A stretch of DNA of 64,000 bases, from positions 1 through 64,000 of the forward strand of contig NZ_JAFCKW010000016.1 of NCBI RefSeq assembly GCF_018129965.1, read 5' to 3'. The position numbers and the translations under genes are program-made. Below are positions 36,290 through 45,682 of the stretch, piece by piece. The stretch comes from Bradyrhizobium diazoefficiens (GTDB taxonomy: Bacteria; Pseudomonadota; Alphaproteobacteria; Rhizobiales; Xanthobacteraceae). Each line of letters opens with the position of its first letter. Positions within the stretch are counted from its first letter, which is position 1. The notes under the pieces are model-generated. The model saw only the letters and a program-made list of their open reading frames with translations, was not told the origin of the DNA and searched no databases.

Positions 36290-36701
36290 GAATCCTTTCG
36301 GACCGGATTTCCGGCATGCCCCCCGTCTGCAGGCACTCCCCCACAATGTACAGCAATGCGCTGGTGGTGAAGGGTTTCCTCAGGCAACGGGACGCACCGA
36401 GCTTGAGGGCCATCTGCAGGAAGTCCGGCGCCTGTGCGCGCGGCTCGGCGAATTTGTAGCCGGATATCGCGACAAGCGGGACGCGAGGGGCGCTTTCATG
36501 AAACAGACTTATCGACTCGAGGCCCCTCATGTGCGGCATGAAAATATCGACGATCATCAGGCCGAATCCGGCGTCGTCGAGCGCCTTAAATCCGGACGAA
36601 GCGCCGTCCGCGATGACGACATCATGGCCTTCCGATTGAAGCACCGCCTTGGTCGCCGTACAGACAAGCCAATCGTCGTCTACCACGAGAATGAGCGACA
36701 T
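36270..36701 (-). CDS. Single-domain response regulator
   Basis: Receiver-only protein of 143 residues. VVDDD gives the acidic pocket, Asp52 in IVDIFMPHMRG is the phosphorylation site, SGY is the Thr/Ser switch region, and KPF supplies the conserved Lys. No output domain. Overlaps the hybrid kinase gene by 20 bases, so it probably receives phosphate from, or feeds into, that kinase. GGGGGAA lies upstream of the ATG at 36701. Confidence 0.88.
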   Translation of the reverse strand: MSLILVVDDDWLVCTATKAVLQSEGHDVVIADGASSGFKALDDAGFGLMIVDIFMPHMRGLESISLFHESAPRVPLVAISGYKFAEPRAQAPDFLQMALKLGASRCLRKPFTTSALLYIVGECLQTGGMPEIRSERIHAHPRY

Positions 36702-37019
36702 CAATATTCCCCCAGCAGCTGAAGCGTTCAATGGATTTTGTCGAAACCTCTTGCCTTGCGAATCACGCTGCACACGATGAAACGAAGGCATTTTTGCGTC
36801 TGCACCACACCGTGCATGGAGCGGGAGGAGCAACCCGCTCAGTCCCAAAACACCGCGAGCTGAACTCATCTGCACCTGAAGGTGCATAGGCAGACCATTC
36901 CACGGACGTCGCAGCACCCCGGGGTTGCTTCCGCAGCGCAACTACCCATATCGTATATGTTGTCGAACAATTTCTCAGAGAGACCGATCGCGCTCCCGCC
37001 GCGAAGGCCGGAGGTTGCC
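36702..37019. other. 318-base divergent regulatory gap
   Basis: Lies between the response regulator (minus) and the Crp/Fnr gene (plus). It holds a short perfect inverted repeat CATAT-CGT-ATATG at 36947-36959, 60 bases before the Crp/Fnr start. No supported coding frame. Candidate autoregulatory region. Confidence 0.45.
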
Positions 37020-37736
37020 ATGGACTCGCAACACGTCTCACCCAACCGGTTGCTCGCGCATTTAAGTCCTGGCGATTTCGATCTCGTCCGATCCCATCTC
37101 CGCACCATTGATCTCGTTCACGCAGCCGAGCTGGTTGCCGCCGGCGACGAGATGGCCGTCGCCTATTTCCCCCATGGCGGGATCATTTCCCTGATCGTCC
37201 GCCTTACCGGCGGCGAGGCCACCGAGATCGCGATGATCGGCAGGGACAGCGTGTTTGGAGCGTCGGCAGCGCTGGTCGGCCCGACGGCCCTGACCACGGC
37301 CGTCATCCAGTCGCCCGGTGCCTGCTCGGTGTTGCCGGTGAAGCGGCTGAAGGAGGCGGCAGACCACAGCCCGACCCTGCGCACCATGCTCATCAGACAC
37401 GAGCAGGCGATCTTCGTGCAGGCCCAGCAGTCAGCCGGGTGCATGGCCTCGCACCCCGCAATGGCCCGACTCGCGCGATGGCTGCTGCGTGCCAGAGACG
37501 CCGGTGGAAGCGACGAGATGGACTTCACGCAGGAATTTCTTGGGCAAATGCTGGGCGTCCGGCGAAATGCGGTTTCGTCCGTGGCCGTAGACCTTCAGAA
37601 CATGGGCGTGATCCGATTCAACCGGGGGCAGATCCTGATTACGGATCCGAAGCGCCTCGAAGCCGTCGCCTGCGAGTGCTATGACACGGTACGCAACGAA
37701 CTTGATCAATTGAAGCGAAGCCCGCTCAATCCATGA
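37020..37736 (+). CDS. Crp/Fnr-family transcriptional regulator
   Basis: Regulator of 238 residues with a cyclic-nucleotide-binding-like N-terminal domain (VAAGDEMAVAYFPHGGIISL) and a C-terminal winged helix (FTQEFLGQMLGVRRNAVSSV, then GVIRFNRGQILITD). No N-terminal Cys cluster for an Fnr-type FeS centre is seen, and the ligand is unclear. The ATG at 37020 follows GGAGG; the frame stays open upstream to 36882. It faces away from the two-component pair, and a shared control region is likely. Confidence 0.85.
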   Translation: MDSQHVSPNRLLAHLSPGDFDLVRSHLRTIDLVHAAELVAAGDEMAVAYFPHGGIISLIVRLTGGEATEIAMIGRDSVFGASAALVGPTALTTAVIQSPGACSVLPVKRLKEAADHSPTLRTMLIRHEQAIFVQAQQSAGCMASHPAMARLARWLLRARDAGGSDEMDFTQEFLGQMLGVRRNAVSSVAVDLQNMGVIRFNRGQILITDPKRLEAVACECYDTVRNELDQLKRSPLNP

Positions 37737-37929
37737 GCTGCGCCATCGCAGAATGGTTGATTGGTTCGCGTGTCGGTGTGTGTCCGTCCACCTGAAAGGT
37801 GACGAGACCGCCTCTGGCATCATGCGCCGGCAGCATCGCAGCGCCGCCGTTCATGCGCTGCGGCGGCCTTGTGAAATTCCCTGCGGCGAAGGATGCTGAT
37901 GTGCACCTTGCATCAAGGGAATGACATTC

Positions 37930-39135
37930 ATGCCTGTCGACACCAAAGCCGCCACCGACCGCCTCATGCGTTTTCTCGCCGTGGAGGGCATTACAGGACA
38001 GGAGGCGGCGATCGGGCGTGAGCTTGCCGCCGCGCTGAAGGAGAGCGGCGTGCCGGCCAGGGCGATCCGGCTCGACGACGCCAACACGCGCATTCCCGTG
38101 CCGACCGAGACCGGCAACCTCATCGTCGACCTGCCCGGCCGCGGCGCGCTGCACAACCAGCCGCGCATCATGTTCATGACCCACATGGACACCGTGCCGC
38201 TCTGCGCCGGCGCCAAGCCGAAGAAGTCCGGCCGCAAGATCGTCAACGAGGCCAGGACCGCGCTCGGCGGCGACAACCGCTGCGGCTGCGGCGTGCTGGT
38301 GACGCTGGCGGCCGAGCTCGAAAAGCAGAAGCTCGACCATCCGCCGATCACGCTGCTGTTCTGCGTGCGCGAGGAGAGCGGGCTGTACGGCGCGCGCCAC
38401 GTCAAGCTCGACGAGCTCGGCTCGCCGGTGATGGCCTTCAATTATGACGGCGGCTCGGCCTCCAACGTCGTGATCGGCGCGGTCGGCGCCGATCGCTGGA
38501 GCGTCGAGATCTTCGGCCGCGCCTCGCATGCCGGCGTCGCGCCCGAGCGCGGCATCTCCTCGACCATGATCATGGCGCTGGCGCTCGCGGACGTGAAGGC
38601 CGGCGGCTGGTTCGGCAAGGTCGTCAAGGGCAAGGGGCCGAGCGCGCGCATGGGCACCAGCAATGTCGGCCCCGTCACCGGCGGCGAGGGCCGCCCGGCG
38701 GGCGACGCCACCAATGTCGTCACCGATTACGTGCATGTGCGCGGCGAAAGCCGCAGCCATGACGGCAAGTTCTTCAAGGAAATCACCAAGGCCTACAAGG
38801 CCGCGTTCGAGAAGGCGGCCAAGAGGGTCACCAACGCGCAAGGCAAGTCCGGCAAGGTCAAGTTCAAGGCCGAGACCGATTATTATCCGTTCCGGATGAA
38901 GGACAATCAGCCGGTCATCAAGCGCGCGGTCGAGGCGGTGTCCGCGGTCGGCGGCACGCCGAACGTGCGCACCGCCAATGGCGGCCTCGATGCCAACTGG
39001 ATGGTCCGCCACGGCGTGCCCACCGTCACCTTCGGCGCCGGCCAGAACGAGGCGCACACGATCGACGAGTGGATCAATCTCGACGAATACGATCGCGCCT
39101 GCGCGCTGGCGCTGCAGCTTGCGACGATGCGGTGA
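37930..39135 (+). CDS. M20-family metallohydrolase (peptidase T-like)
   Basis: Metallopeptidase of about 401 residues. The zinc-site motifs of the family are visible: THMDTVP, GGDNRCGCG, REES for the general base and ligand, and the C-terminal GAGQNEAHTIDEW. A dimerisation-type insert (roughly 170-290) contains IFGRASHAG. It probably cleaves small peptides or N-acyl amino acids. AAGGGA precedes an ATG at 37921 directly and the ATG at 37930 at proper spacing, so 37930 is preferred. Monocistronic. Confidence 0.85.
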   Translation: MPVDTKAATDRLMRFLAVEGITGQEAAIGRELAAALKESGVPARAIRLDDANTRIPVPTETGNLIVDLPGRGALHNQPRIMFMTHMDTVPLCAGAKPKKSGRKIVNEARTALGGDNRCGCGVLVTLAAELEKQKLDHPPITLLFCVREESGLYGARHVKLDELGSPVMAFNYDGGSASNVVIGAVGADRWSVEIFGRASHAGVAPERGISSTMIMALALADVKAGGWFGKVVKGKGPSARMGTSNVGPVTGGEGRPAGDATNVVTDYVHVRGESRSHDGKFFKEITKAYKAAFEKAAKRVTNAQGKSGKVKFKAETDYYPFRMKDNQPVIKRAVEAVSAVGGTPNVRTANGGLDANWMVRHGVPTVTFGAGQNEAHTIDEWINLDEYDRACALALQLATMR

Positions 39136-39530
39136 GCTGAGCTGCAGACCGGCTCGGCCGAAGGCGGAACCGAGCACGTGACCAGCAATGGCTGACCAGC
39201 TCTGGCGCCAAGGCTTCCGGCCTCTCCCGCAAGCTTGCGGGAGAGGCCGACGCGCCCCGGCGATGCGAAGCATCGTCCGCGCGCGGCGAGTGAGGGCTCT
39301 CACCTCTTCGGGGTTCCTGCGGAATTCCCGACAATCGCATTGCGGAGACAGCCCTCTCCCCAACCCTCCCCCGCCCGCGGGAGGGAGCGCACCGCTTCGT
39401 CGTAGCGATCGAGCTTGATGTCACGCCAGGCAAACGGCGCAGTTGCACGCGAGCCATTCCAAGGCGCTTGATGCGGGGGCCATATATTCGGTTATGGTGG
39501 CGGCAGCCGTCATCATGCGAAAGAGCCATC
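39136..39530. repeat. 395-base gap filled with dispersed repeat
   Basis: From about 39215 to 39400 the gap is a C/G-rich repeat: CCTCTCCCGCAAGCTTGCGGGAGAGG is a near-perfect hairpin (39220-39245), GATGCGAAGCATC another (39259-39271), and the end has CCCGCGGGAGGG. The class resembles fragments near position 50 and at 21480-21530. No gene seen. Confidence 0.6.
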
Positions 39531-40679
39531 GTGTCCCCCGAGTTGCACCAGAAGCTGACCCAGTGGCGCCGGCACCTGCATGCCCATCCGGAACTGGGGC
39601 TCCACGAGAAGGCCACGGCCGCCTTCGTACAGGACAGGCTGACCGAGCTTGGCATTCCCTTCGAGGCGGATATCGGCGGCCATGGGGTCGTGGCAACCCT
39701 GACACGTGGGCATGCGCAGGGCCGCGTCGGGCTGCGCGCCGACATGGATGCGCTGCCGATCACCGAGGAGACCGGGCTTGCCTACGCCTCGCAACATCCC
39801 GGCGTAATGCACGCCTGCGGGCATGACGGGCATACCGCCTCGCTGCTCGGCGCGGCCGCACTGCTGGCGGCTGACACCAGCTGGAGCGGCACCGTCGACT
39901 TCATCTTCCAGCCGGCCGAGGAAGGACTTGGCGGCGCGCGCGCAATGGTCGGCGCGGGCCTGTTCGAGCGATTTCCAATGACGCGGGTGTTCGGCTTCCA
40001 CAACTGGCCGGGGCTGGCCGCCGGCACCATCGCGGTCCATGACGGCGTGGTCATGGCCTCCGGCGGACGAGTCAGCATCACCATCGAGGGCCATGCCGGA
40101 CATGCCGGCATGCCGCACCTGACCCGCGATCCCGTGATGGCGGCGGGACATCTGATCGTGGCGCTGCAATCGATCGTGGCGCGCAGCGTCGATCCGCTCG
40201 ATACCGCCGTGCTCTCGCTCTGCACGCTCGAAGGCGGCAAGGCGCGCAACCAGATCGCAGGACGCGTCACGATCGGCGGCACGCTGCGCTATCACCGCGA
40301 CGCGGTGAAGGACATCGTGGTGGCGCGGATCGAAGACATCTGCGCGGGCATTGCCACCAGCTTCGACGTCAAGGTCACGCCCGAAATCGTCATGGGCGTC
40401 GGCGTGGTCGTCAACACGCCTGACGAGGCCAGCCTCGCGCGTCTCGCCGCCGAAAGGATTCAGACCGAGGTCAGGCGCGATCTTGCACCCAGCATGGCCG
40501 GCGAGGATTTTGCGTTCTACCTGCAGCAGCGCCCCGGCGCCTTCGTCTGGATCGGCAACGGGCCCTTGCGCGACGGCGCCGAATTGCACGGGCCGCGCTA
40601 CGATTTCAACGACGCCATCCTGCCGGTCGCATCCGGCTGGATGGCGGAAGTCGCCAAGACGGGGCTGGCGTCGAACTAG
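39531..40679 (+). CDS. M20D-family amidohydrolase (hippurate/IAA-amino acid hydrolase-like)
   Basis: Metal-dependent amidohydrolase of 382 residues. Key motifs: GLRADMDALPITEETG, MHACGHDGHTASLLG, FQPAEEGLGGA, and a dimerisation domain with GHAGHAGMPHLTRDP. These fit hydrolases of N-acyl amino acids such as hippurate or auxin conjugates. A GTG at 39531 is chosen because the family usually begins about 15 residues before the first helix (QKLTQWRRHLHAHPELG); an upstream ATG at 39468 gives an unlikely leader. The stop overlaps the convergent YdeP stop by four bases. Confidence 0.87.
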   Translation: MSPELHQKLTQWRRHLHAHPELGLHEKATAAFVQDRLTELGIPFEADIGGHGVVATLTRGHAQGRVGLRADMDALPITEETGLAYASQHPGVMHACGHDGHTASLLGAAALLAADTSWSGTVDFIFQPAEEGLGGARAMVGAGLFERFPMTRVFGFHNWPGLAAGTIAVHDGVVMASGGRVSITIEGHAGHAGMPHLTRDPVMAAGHLIVALQSIVARSVDPLDTAVLSLCTLEGGKARNQIAGRVTIGGTLRYHRDAVKDIVVARIEDICAGIATSFDVKVTPEIVMGVGVVVNTPDEASLARLAAERIQTEVRRDLAPSMAGEDFAFYLQQRPGAFVWIGNGPLRDGAELHGPRYDFNDAILPVASGWMAEVAKTGLASN

Positions 40680-42985
40680 CGAACCGCCTCGCCCGGACCG
40701 TTCGGTGCCGTGACATCCTTGACGATGCGCACCGGTACGGACTTCGCGGCGGGGACCTTGCTGCCCTCCGCGTAGTGCCAGAGCGGAATGAGCCCGTTGC
40801 ATTCCGGATAGTAGCCGCCGAGCGCACCGCGCGGGATATCGTAGGGCACGACCTGGAGCTCGCTGAGGCGCCGCGTCACGCCGTCGTCCGCCTCCGTCGT
40901 CAACGTCACTGTATCGTCCGGACTGAGCCCGTTCGCCTCCATGTCGAGCTGATTCATGAACACGACGAAGCGCCCTCCCGAGACGCCACGAAAGCGATCG
41001 TCCTCGTTGTAGATCGTGGTGTTGAACTGCCCGTCGGCGCGCATGGTCATCAGCTCGAAGACACCGTTGCCCCGTTGCGGCGGCGTGAAGGCGGACTTCG
41101 GCACGGTGAAGTTGGCCTTGCCGTTCGGCGTCTTCCATTTGCGCTCACGGGCCGGCAGCGGCCGCGGAAAGCCGCCGGGATCGAACATGCGCTTGTTGAA
41201 ATCCTTGAACTGGTCGGGATAGGTGCGCTCGATCGCATCGCGGACGCGGGAATAATCGGCGACCCAGGCGTCCCAATCGATCGTCGCATTCGGCTTCAAT
41301 GTCGCCTTTGCCAGTCCTGCCACGATCGCGGGCTCCGACAGCGGTCCTTCCGCCACCGGCTTGCGCTGGCCGCGCGAGCCGTGAATGCAGGTGGTCGAAT
41401 CCTCGATCGACACCGCCTGCTCGCCGCTCGCCTGCAGATCGATCTCGATCCGGCCGAGACACGGCAGCAGATAGGTGACCGCGCCCGGCACGATGTGACT
41501 GCGATTGAGCTTGGTGGCGATCTGCACCGACAGGCGCAGGCCGGACCATGCGGGCTCCATCAGCGACTGCTCGGGAATGGCGCGGACGAAATTGCCGCCC
41601 AGCGCGACGAAGCCGCGCACCTCACCCTTCAGGATGCCTTCGCACGCGTCCACGGTCGACAGCCCGTCCCAGCGTGGCGGCTCGAAATCATAGAGCTCGG
41701 CAAGCCTGTCGAGCGGCACGAGCTTGGTCTTCTCGGAGATGCCGACGGTGCGCTGGCCCTGCACGTTGGAGTGACCGCGGATCGGCGAGATGCCGGCGCC
41801 GGGCTTGCCGATATTGCCGCGCAGCAGCAGGAGATTGACGACCATCTTGGCGGTTTCGACGCCATGCCGGTGCTGGGTGACGCCCATGCCGAAATTGGCG
41901 ATCACGGCCTTCGCCGCCATGTAGGTGTTGGCGGTCTCCAGCAGAGCGTCGCGCGAAAGTCCCGAGGCCTGCTCGATGTGAGGCCAATCCTGGGCGCGGC
42001 AGAATGCGGCGAACTCCTCGAAGCCTGCCGTGTGCTGCGCGATGAAATCGACATCGACAACGCGAGCACTGCCATGCGCCCGCGCGCGGTCGTCCGCTTC
42101 GATTACCCATTTGCAGATGCCAACGATCGCCGCGGCGTCGCCGCCGACGCGCACCTGATGGTATTGCGAGCTGATGCGCGTGCCTCCGGTGACCATCTGG
42201 ACCGGATTCTGCGGGTTGGTGAAACGCTCCAGCCCGCGCTCGCGCAGCGGATTGAAGGTGATGATCGGCACGCCGCGCAGCGCCGCTTCCTGCAGCGGAT
42301 GCAGCAATCTTGGCGCGTTCGTCGTGGTGTTGTGACCGAAGAAGAAGATGCAATCGGTGCTGTCGAAATCCTCCAGCAGCACGGTGCCGACCGGCGAGCC
42401 GATCACGTCCGGCAGCGCCACCGACGTGGTCTCATGGCACATGTTCGAGCTGTCCGGAAAATTGTTGGTGCCGTACATCCGGCCGAACAGCTGGTACATG
42501 TAGCTGGCTTCGAGCGAGGCGCGACCGGAGGTGTACAGGATCACCGATCGCGGATCGAGCAGCTTCAGCTCGGCGCCGATCTCGCGGAACGCCTCGCTCC
42601 ACTCCACGGGCAGATATTTGTCACTGGTGGAATCATATCGCATCGGCGTCGTCAGGCGGCCCTGCTCTTCGAGCGCATGATCGGACCAGGTGCGAAGCTC
42701 GGCCAACGTGTGCTGGGCGAAGAAGGCCGGCGTCACCGTCTTGCCGGTGATTTCCCAGGCGGTGGCTTTGGCGCCATTCTCGCAGAACTCGAACGGATGC
42801 GGCTTGGCGGGCTTGGCCCAGGAGCAGCTCACGCACATGAACCCGCCGGACTTATTCTGCTTGAGCAGAAGCTCGCTGCCGAGGATCGCCACCTCTTCCT
42901 GCGTCAGAATATCCGCGACGGACTTGAGCGAGCCCCAACCACCGGCTGGAGCATCATAGGTCTCGATTTTTGCTTTTTTCCGCAT
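40676..42985 (-). CDS. FdhF/YdeP-family molybdopterin oxidoreductase
   Basis: Molybdoenzyme of 769 residues of the YdeP branch, related to formate dehydrogenase H. N-terminal Cys residues (Cys51, Cys54, Cys68) are candidates for an FeS site. NMCHETTSVALPDVIGSPVG places Cys183 where formate dehydrogenases carry the molybdenum-ligating Sec or Cys. Molybdopterin-binding segments include RGNIGKPGAGISPIRGHSNV. YdeP in E. coli is linked to acid resistance, but its reaction is not settled. The divergently transcribed fdhD, 114 bases away, would supply sulfuration of the cofactor. Confidence 0.9.
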   Translation of the reverse strand: MRKKAKIETYDAPAGGWGSLKSVADILTQEEVAILGSELLLKQNKSGGFMCVSCSWAKPAKPHPFEFCENGAKATAWEITGKTVTPAFFAQHTLAELRTWSDHALEEQGRLTTPMRYDSTSDKYLPVEWSEAFREIGAELKLLDPRSVILYTSGRASLEASYMYQLFGRMYGTNNFPDSSNMCHETTSVALPDVIGSPVGTVLLEDFDSTDCIFFFGHNTTTNAPRLLHPLQEAALRGVPIITFNPLRERGLERFTNPQNPVQMVTGGTRISSQYHQVRVGGDAAAIVGICKWVIEADDRARAHGSARVVDVDFIAQHTAGFEEFAAFCRAQDWPHIEQASGLSRDALLETANTYMAAKAVIANFGMGVTQHRHGVETAKMVVNLLLLRGNIGKPGAGISPIRGHSNVQGQRTVGISEKTKLVPLDRLAELYDFEPPRWDGLSTVDACEGILKGEVRGFVALGGNFVRAIPEQSLMEPAWSGLRLSVQIATKLNRSHIVPGAVTYLLPCLGRIEIDLQASGEQAVSIEDSTTCIHGSRGQRKPVAEGPLSEPAIVAGLAKATLKPNATIDWDAWVADYSRVRDAIERTYPDQFKDFNKRMFDPGGFPRPLPARERKWKTPNGKANFTVPKSAFTPPQRGNGVFELMTMRADGQFNTTIYNEDDRFRGVSGGRFVVFMNQLDMEANGLSPDDTVTLTTEADDGVTRRLSELQVVPYDIPRGALGGYYPECNGLIPLWHYAEGSKVPAAKSVPVRIVKDVTAPNGPGEAVR

Positions 42986-43099
42986 GATGGGCCTTTCGAT
43001 GGCAACCCCACACGCAAACCCCGCCGGCGAAGGCTGGTTCCCGGGATTCGGAACCTTGCGCGCACTTGTGCGTCAACAAGCGACTCGAGGACGAACATC

Positions 43100-43972
43100 A
43101 TGGACGGCTCGTCATTGGACGTGCAGGACCGCCTGCCCGTGCCCCCGCCTTCGATCAGAATGCCACGGCTGACCGCGGGCCAATCGCATGACGAGCGGGT
43201 GGTGGCCGAGGAATGCCCCGTCGCGCTCGTCTACGATGCAACCACCGTGGCCGTTCTGATGGCCTCGCCGGCGGACCTTGCCGACCTCGCGGCCGGATTC
43301 AGCCTGACCGAGGGCATCATCGCGGACATCGGCGAGATCGACGAGATCGATCCGGTTGCAGCGTCCGACGGCATCGAATTGCGGATGTGGCTGCGACCCC
43401 AGGCGGGACGGCTATTGAAAGAGCGGCAGCGCCGATTGGTCGGACCATCGGGCTGCGGCCTGTGCGGGATCGACAGCCTGCGCGAAGCCAGCCGGGTGAT
43501 GCGTCCCGTCGAGCGGCAGATCACCCTCACGCCGGAGCAGATCGGCGTGGCCGTCGAAACGCTGGCTTCGGCACAGATCCTCAACCACACGACGCGCGCC
43601 ACCCATGCTGCCGGGTTCTTCGTACCCGGATCGCAGGAGATGATCGTGCGCGAAGACGTCGGCCGCCACAATGCGCTCGACAAACTCGCCGGCGCGCTCG
43701 CAGCGGCTCACATCTCAGGCGGCACGGGCGCGGTCGTCCTGACCAGCCGCGTCTCGGTCGAGATGGTGCAGAAGGCCGCGATGATCGGCACCGGCCTTAT
43801 CATCGCAATCTCGGCGCCCACCGCGCTCGCGATCCGGACGGCGCGAGCTTGCGGGATCACCCTGGTCGGCATCGCGCGCGGGCGCGATTTCGAGATTTTC
43901 AGCCATTCGGCCGGAATCGTGTTCGATGATGCTCTCCGCCATGCGTCCGGTGAGATCCCTCCCGCGTCCTAG
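43100..43972 (+). CDS. fdhD: FdhD, sulfurtransferase for formate dehydrogenase-type molybdoenzymes
   Basis: Protein of 290 residues that transfers sulfur from a cysteine desulfurase to the molybdenum cofactor. The diagnostic pair Cys119/Cys122 is in SGCGLCGIDSL. Other family motifs are present: AEECPVALVYD near the start, REDVGRHNALDKLAG, and SRVSVEMVQKAAMIG. The ATG at 43100 has GAGG upstream. The frame is open far upstream (to 40775) but that part is antisense to the molybdoenzyme and not coding. Its stop overlaps the convergent small gene by four bases. Confidence 0.93.
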   Translation: MDGSSLDVQDRLPVPPPSIRMPRLTAGQSHDERVVAEECPVALVYDATTVAVLMASPADLADLAAGFSLTEGIIADIGEIDEIDPVAASDGIELRMWLRPQAGRLLKERQRRLVGPSGCGLCGIDSLREASRVMRPVERQITLTPEQIGVAVETLASAQILNHTTRATHAAGFFVPGSQEMIVREDVGRHNALDKLAGALAAAHISGGTGAVVLTSRVSVEMVQKAAMIGTGLIIAISAPTALAIRTARACGITLVGIARGRDFEIFSHSAGIVFDDALRHASGEIPPAS

Positions 43973-44157
43973 CTGGGCCTGGCGGGATGCGCGGTGCGCG
44001 GGTGACGATCGTGCAGCAGCCGTGCGAGGGCTTCGCGCTCGCCCGCATGGCCTTTCATCGCCGTTTCGAACAGCGCCTCCTGGATGTCGCGGGGCATATC
44101 GCCCCAGACATCGATTGCGGCCTGACCCAGCAATTCGGCAAAACGTGCGTCGGCCAT
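43969..44157 (-). CDS. Small hypothetical protein (62 residues)
   Basis: Short helical protein (ADARFAELLGQAAIDVWGDM then QEALFETAMKGHAGEREALA). Unrecognised. The ATG at 44157 has a good GAGGAG site, which supports expression. It overlaps the end of fdhD by four bases on the opposite strand and lies downstream of the CoA-transferase gene on the same strand. Confidence 0.6.
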   Translation of the reverse strand: MADARFAELLGQAAIDVWGDMPRDIQEALFETAMKGHAGEREALARLLHDRHPRTAHPARPS

Positions 44158-44237
44158 GTCAATACTCCTCTTCGGCTTCCGATAGAACCGCAGCCCCGCG
44201 CTGACGTTCCATGCCATTGCGGAACGACCGCGCGCCG

Positions 44238-45425
44238 CTAGATGATCCCGCCCTGCCTGAGTGCTGCGATCGCGGCCTGGTCATAGCCGAGTTCGGCCAG
44301 CACGAGATCGGTGTGTTCGCCGAGCGTCGGCGGCCGGCTTGCGATCTCGCCCGGCGTTTCGGACAGCCGGACCGCGGCACGGGCGACCGGCGCGGATTTC
44401 GGCAAGCCGGGATAGTCGACGTCCTGCAGGAAGCCGGCGGCGCGGATATGCGGATGATCGAGCGCCTGTTGCGGGCTCAGCACCGGCCCGGTCGGAATCA
44501 TGGCGTTGCCCAGAGTATCGACGGCCTCCTGCGTGGTGCGATCCGCGCACCAGCGCGCCATGCGCTCGCTGATGACCGGGCCATTGTTGCCGCGGCTGAT
44601 GTCGTCGGCAAAGCGCGGATCGTTCAGCCACAGCTCCTCCTCGCCCATCAGCTTCGCCCAACGCTTGAACAGCGGATGCCCGGTGACCTGGCATAGCACC
44701 CAGCCGTCCTTGGTGCGGTAGATATCGGCCGGCGCCGCGGTCTGGCCGAGATTGCCCGTCGGCACGCGATTGACGTTGATGACGGCCTGCTCGATCAGCG
44801 TGGCGTTGGTGAAAGACAGCGCGGTGGCGAGCAACGCGCCCTCGACGATCTGCCCGCGCCCGGATTTGGCCCGCTCCATCAGCGCGGCGAGCGTGCCGAA
44901 CGCGCAGTGCAGCGCCGTGCCGAAATCGACCCAGTTCACCGAAGCCCGATAGGGCGGATCGCCGGCGCCGGTCATGTAGACCGAGCCCGACATGACCTGG
45001 CCGACGCCGTCGAAGCCGACCCGGTCGGACCAGGGCCCCGGCCCGCCGAAGGCCGTCGCGGTCGTCAGGATGATGTCCGGCTTGATCGCCTTCAGCGAGT
45101 CATAGTCGAGCTTCATCGTCTTGAGCGTCTGCGGCGGCAAATTGGCGACGACGACGTCGGCGGTCTTGACCAGCCGGCGCATCACCTCCTGCCCTTCCGG
45201 CTTCATCGGGTCGAGCGTGATGCATTTCTTGTTGCGGTTGACCTGCAGGAACAGTGCGCCTTCACCGCCCTCGCCGACCGGCGCCACGAAGCGATCCTCG
45301 CTGCCGTCGCGCTTCTCCACGCGGATCACCTCGGCGCCGAATTCGGCCAGCAGGGTCGCGCAATACGGCCCCGCGATATAGCGCCCGAAATCGAGGACGC
45401 GCACGCCCTCCAAGACTCCTCCCAT
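44238..45425 (-). CDS. Family III CoA-transferase (CaiB/BaiF type)
   Basis: CoA-transferase of 395 residues moving CoA between carboxylic acids. Family features: N-terminal GVRVLDFGRYIAGPYCATLL, RVEKRDGSEDRF, LQVNRNKKCITLD, and Asp in NWVDFGTALHCAFG at the position of the catalytic Asp of this family. The substrate is unknown. Possibly co-transcribed with the 62-residue gene downstream. The acyl-CoA dehydrogenase and crotonase genes further along the window are too far away to be the same unit. Confidence 0.88.
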   Translation of the reverse strand: MGGVLEGVRVLDFGRYIAGPYCATLLAEFGAEVIRVEKRDGSEDRFVAPVGEGGEGALFLQVNRNKKCITLDPMKPEGQEVMRRLVKTADVVVANLPPQTLKTMKLDYDSLKAIKPDIILTTATAFGGPGPWSDRVGFDGVGQVMSGSVYMTGAGDPPYRASVNWVDFGTALHCAFGTLAALMERAKSGRGQIVEGALLATALSFTNATLIEQAVINVNRVPTGNLGQTAAPADIYRTKDGWVLCQVTGHPLFKRWAKLMGEEELWLNDPRFADDISRGNNGPVISERMARWCADRTTQEAVDTLGNAMIPTGPVLSPQQALDHPHIRAAGFLQDVDYPGLPKSAPVARAAVRLSETPGEIASRPPTLGEHTDLVLAELGYDQAAIAALRQGGII

Positions 45426-45682
45426 CGATCCGTCCCTTATCTTCTTGCCTCGTGTGGCATCAGACTACAGGGAATGGTCGAAAGGCCGCAACCGATCCGT
45501 CCATCTGCCGCTTGCAGGAGAGAGCGGTGTTTTTGTCGCCTTCGCCGGTTTTCGTCCTCGGCGATTGGACAGGCAAAGACGGCTGGGCTAAGAAAATCGG
45601 CAAGAGACGACAGGTCCCCGCTTGCTTTACTGCCGATCTCCGGCAGAAGACGCGCGACCCGTCATTTGAGTTCGTCATCGTC

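Noticed and set aside
37726..39363. Long minus-strand frame opposite the M20 peptidase gene
   Set aside because: Low-complexity Asp/Arg/Gly/His content and no motif. The plus strand carries all M20 metal-site motifs.
40775..43099. Very long open frame on the plus strand running antisense through the YdeP-type gene and into fdhD in frame
   Set aside because: The translated sequence is Arg/His/Ala/Gly-rich with no domain, as expected for the complement of a high-GC gene. FdhD similarity starts only at the ATG at 43100.
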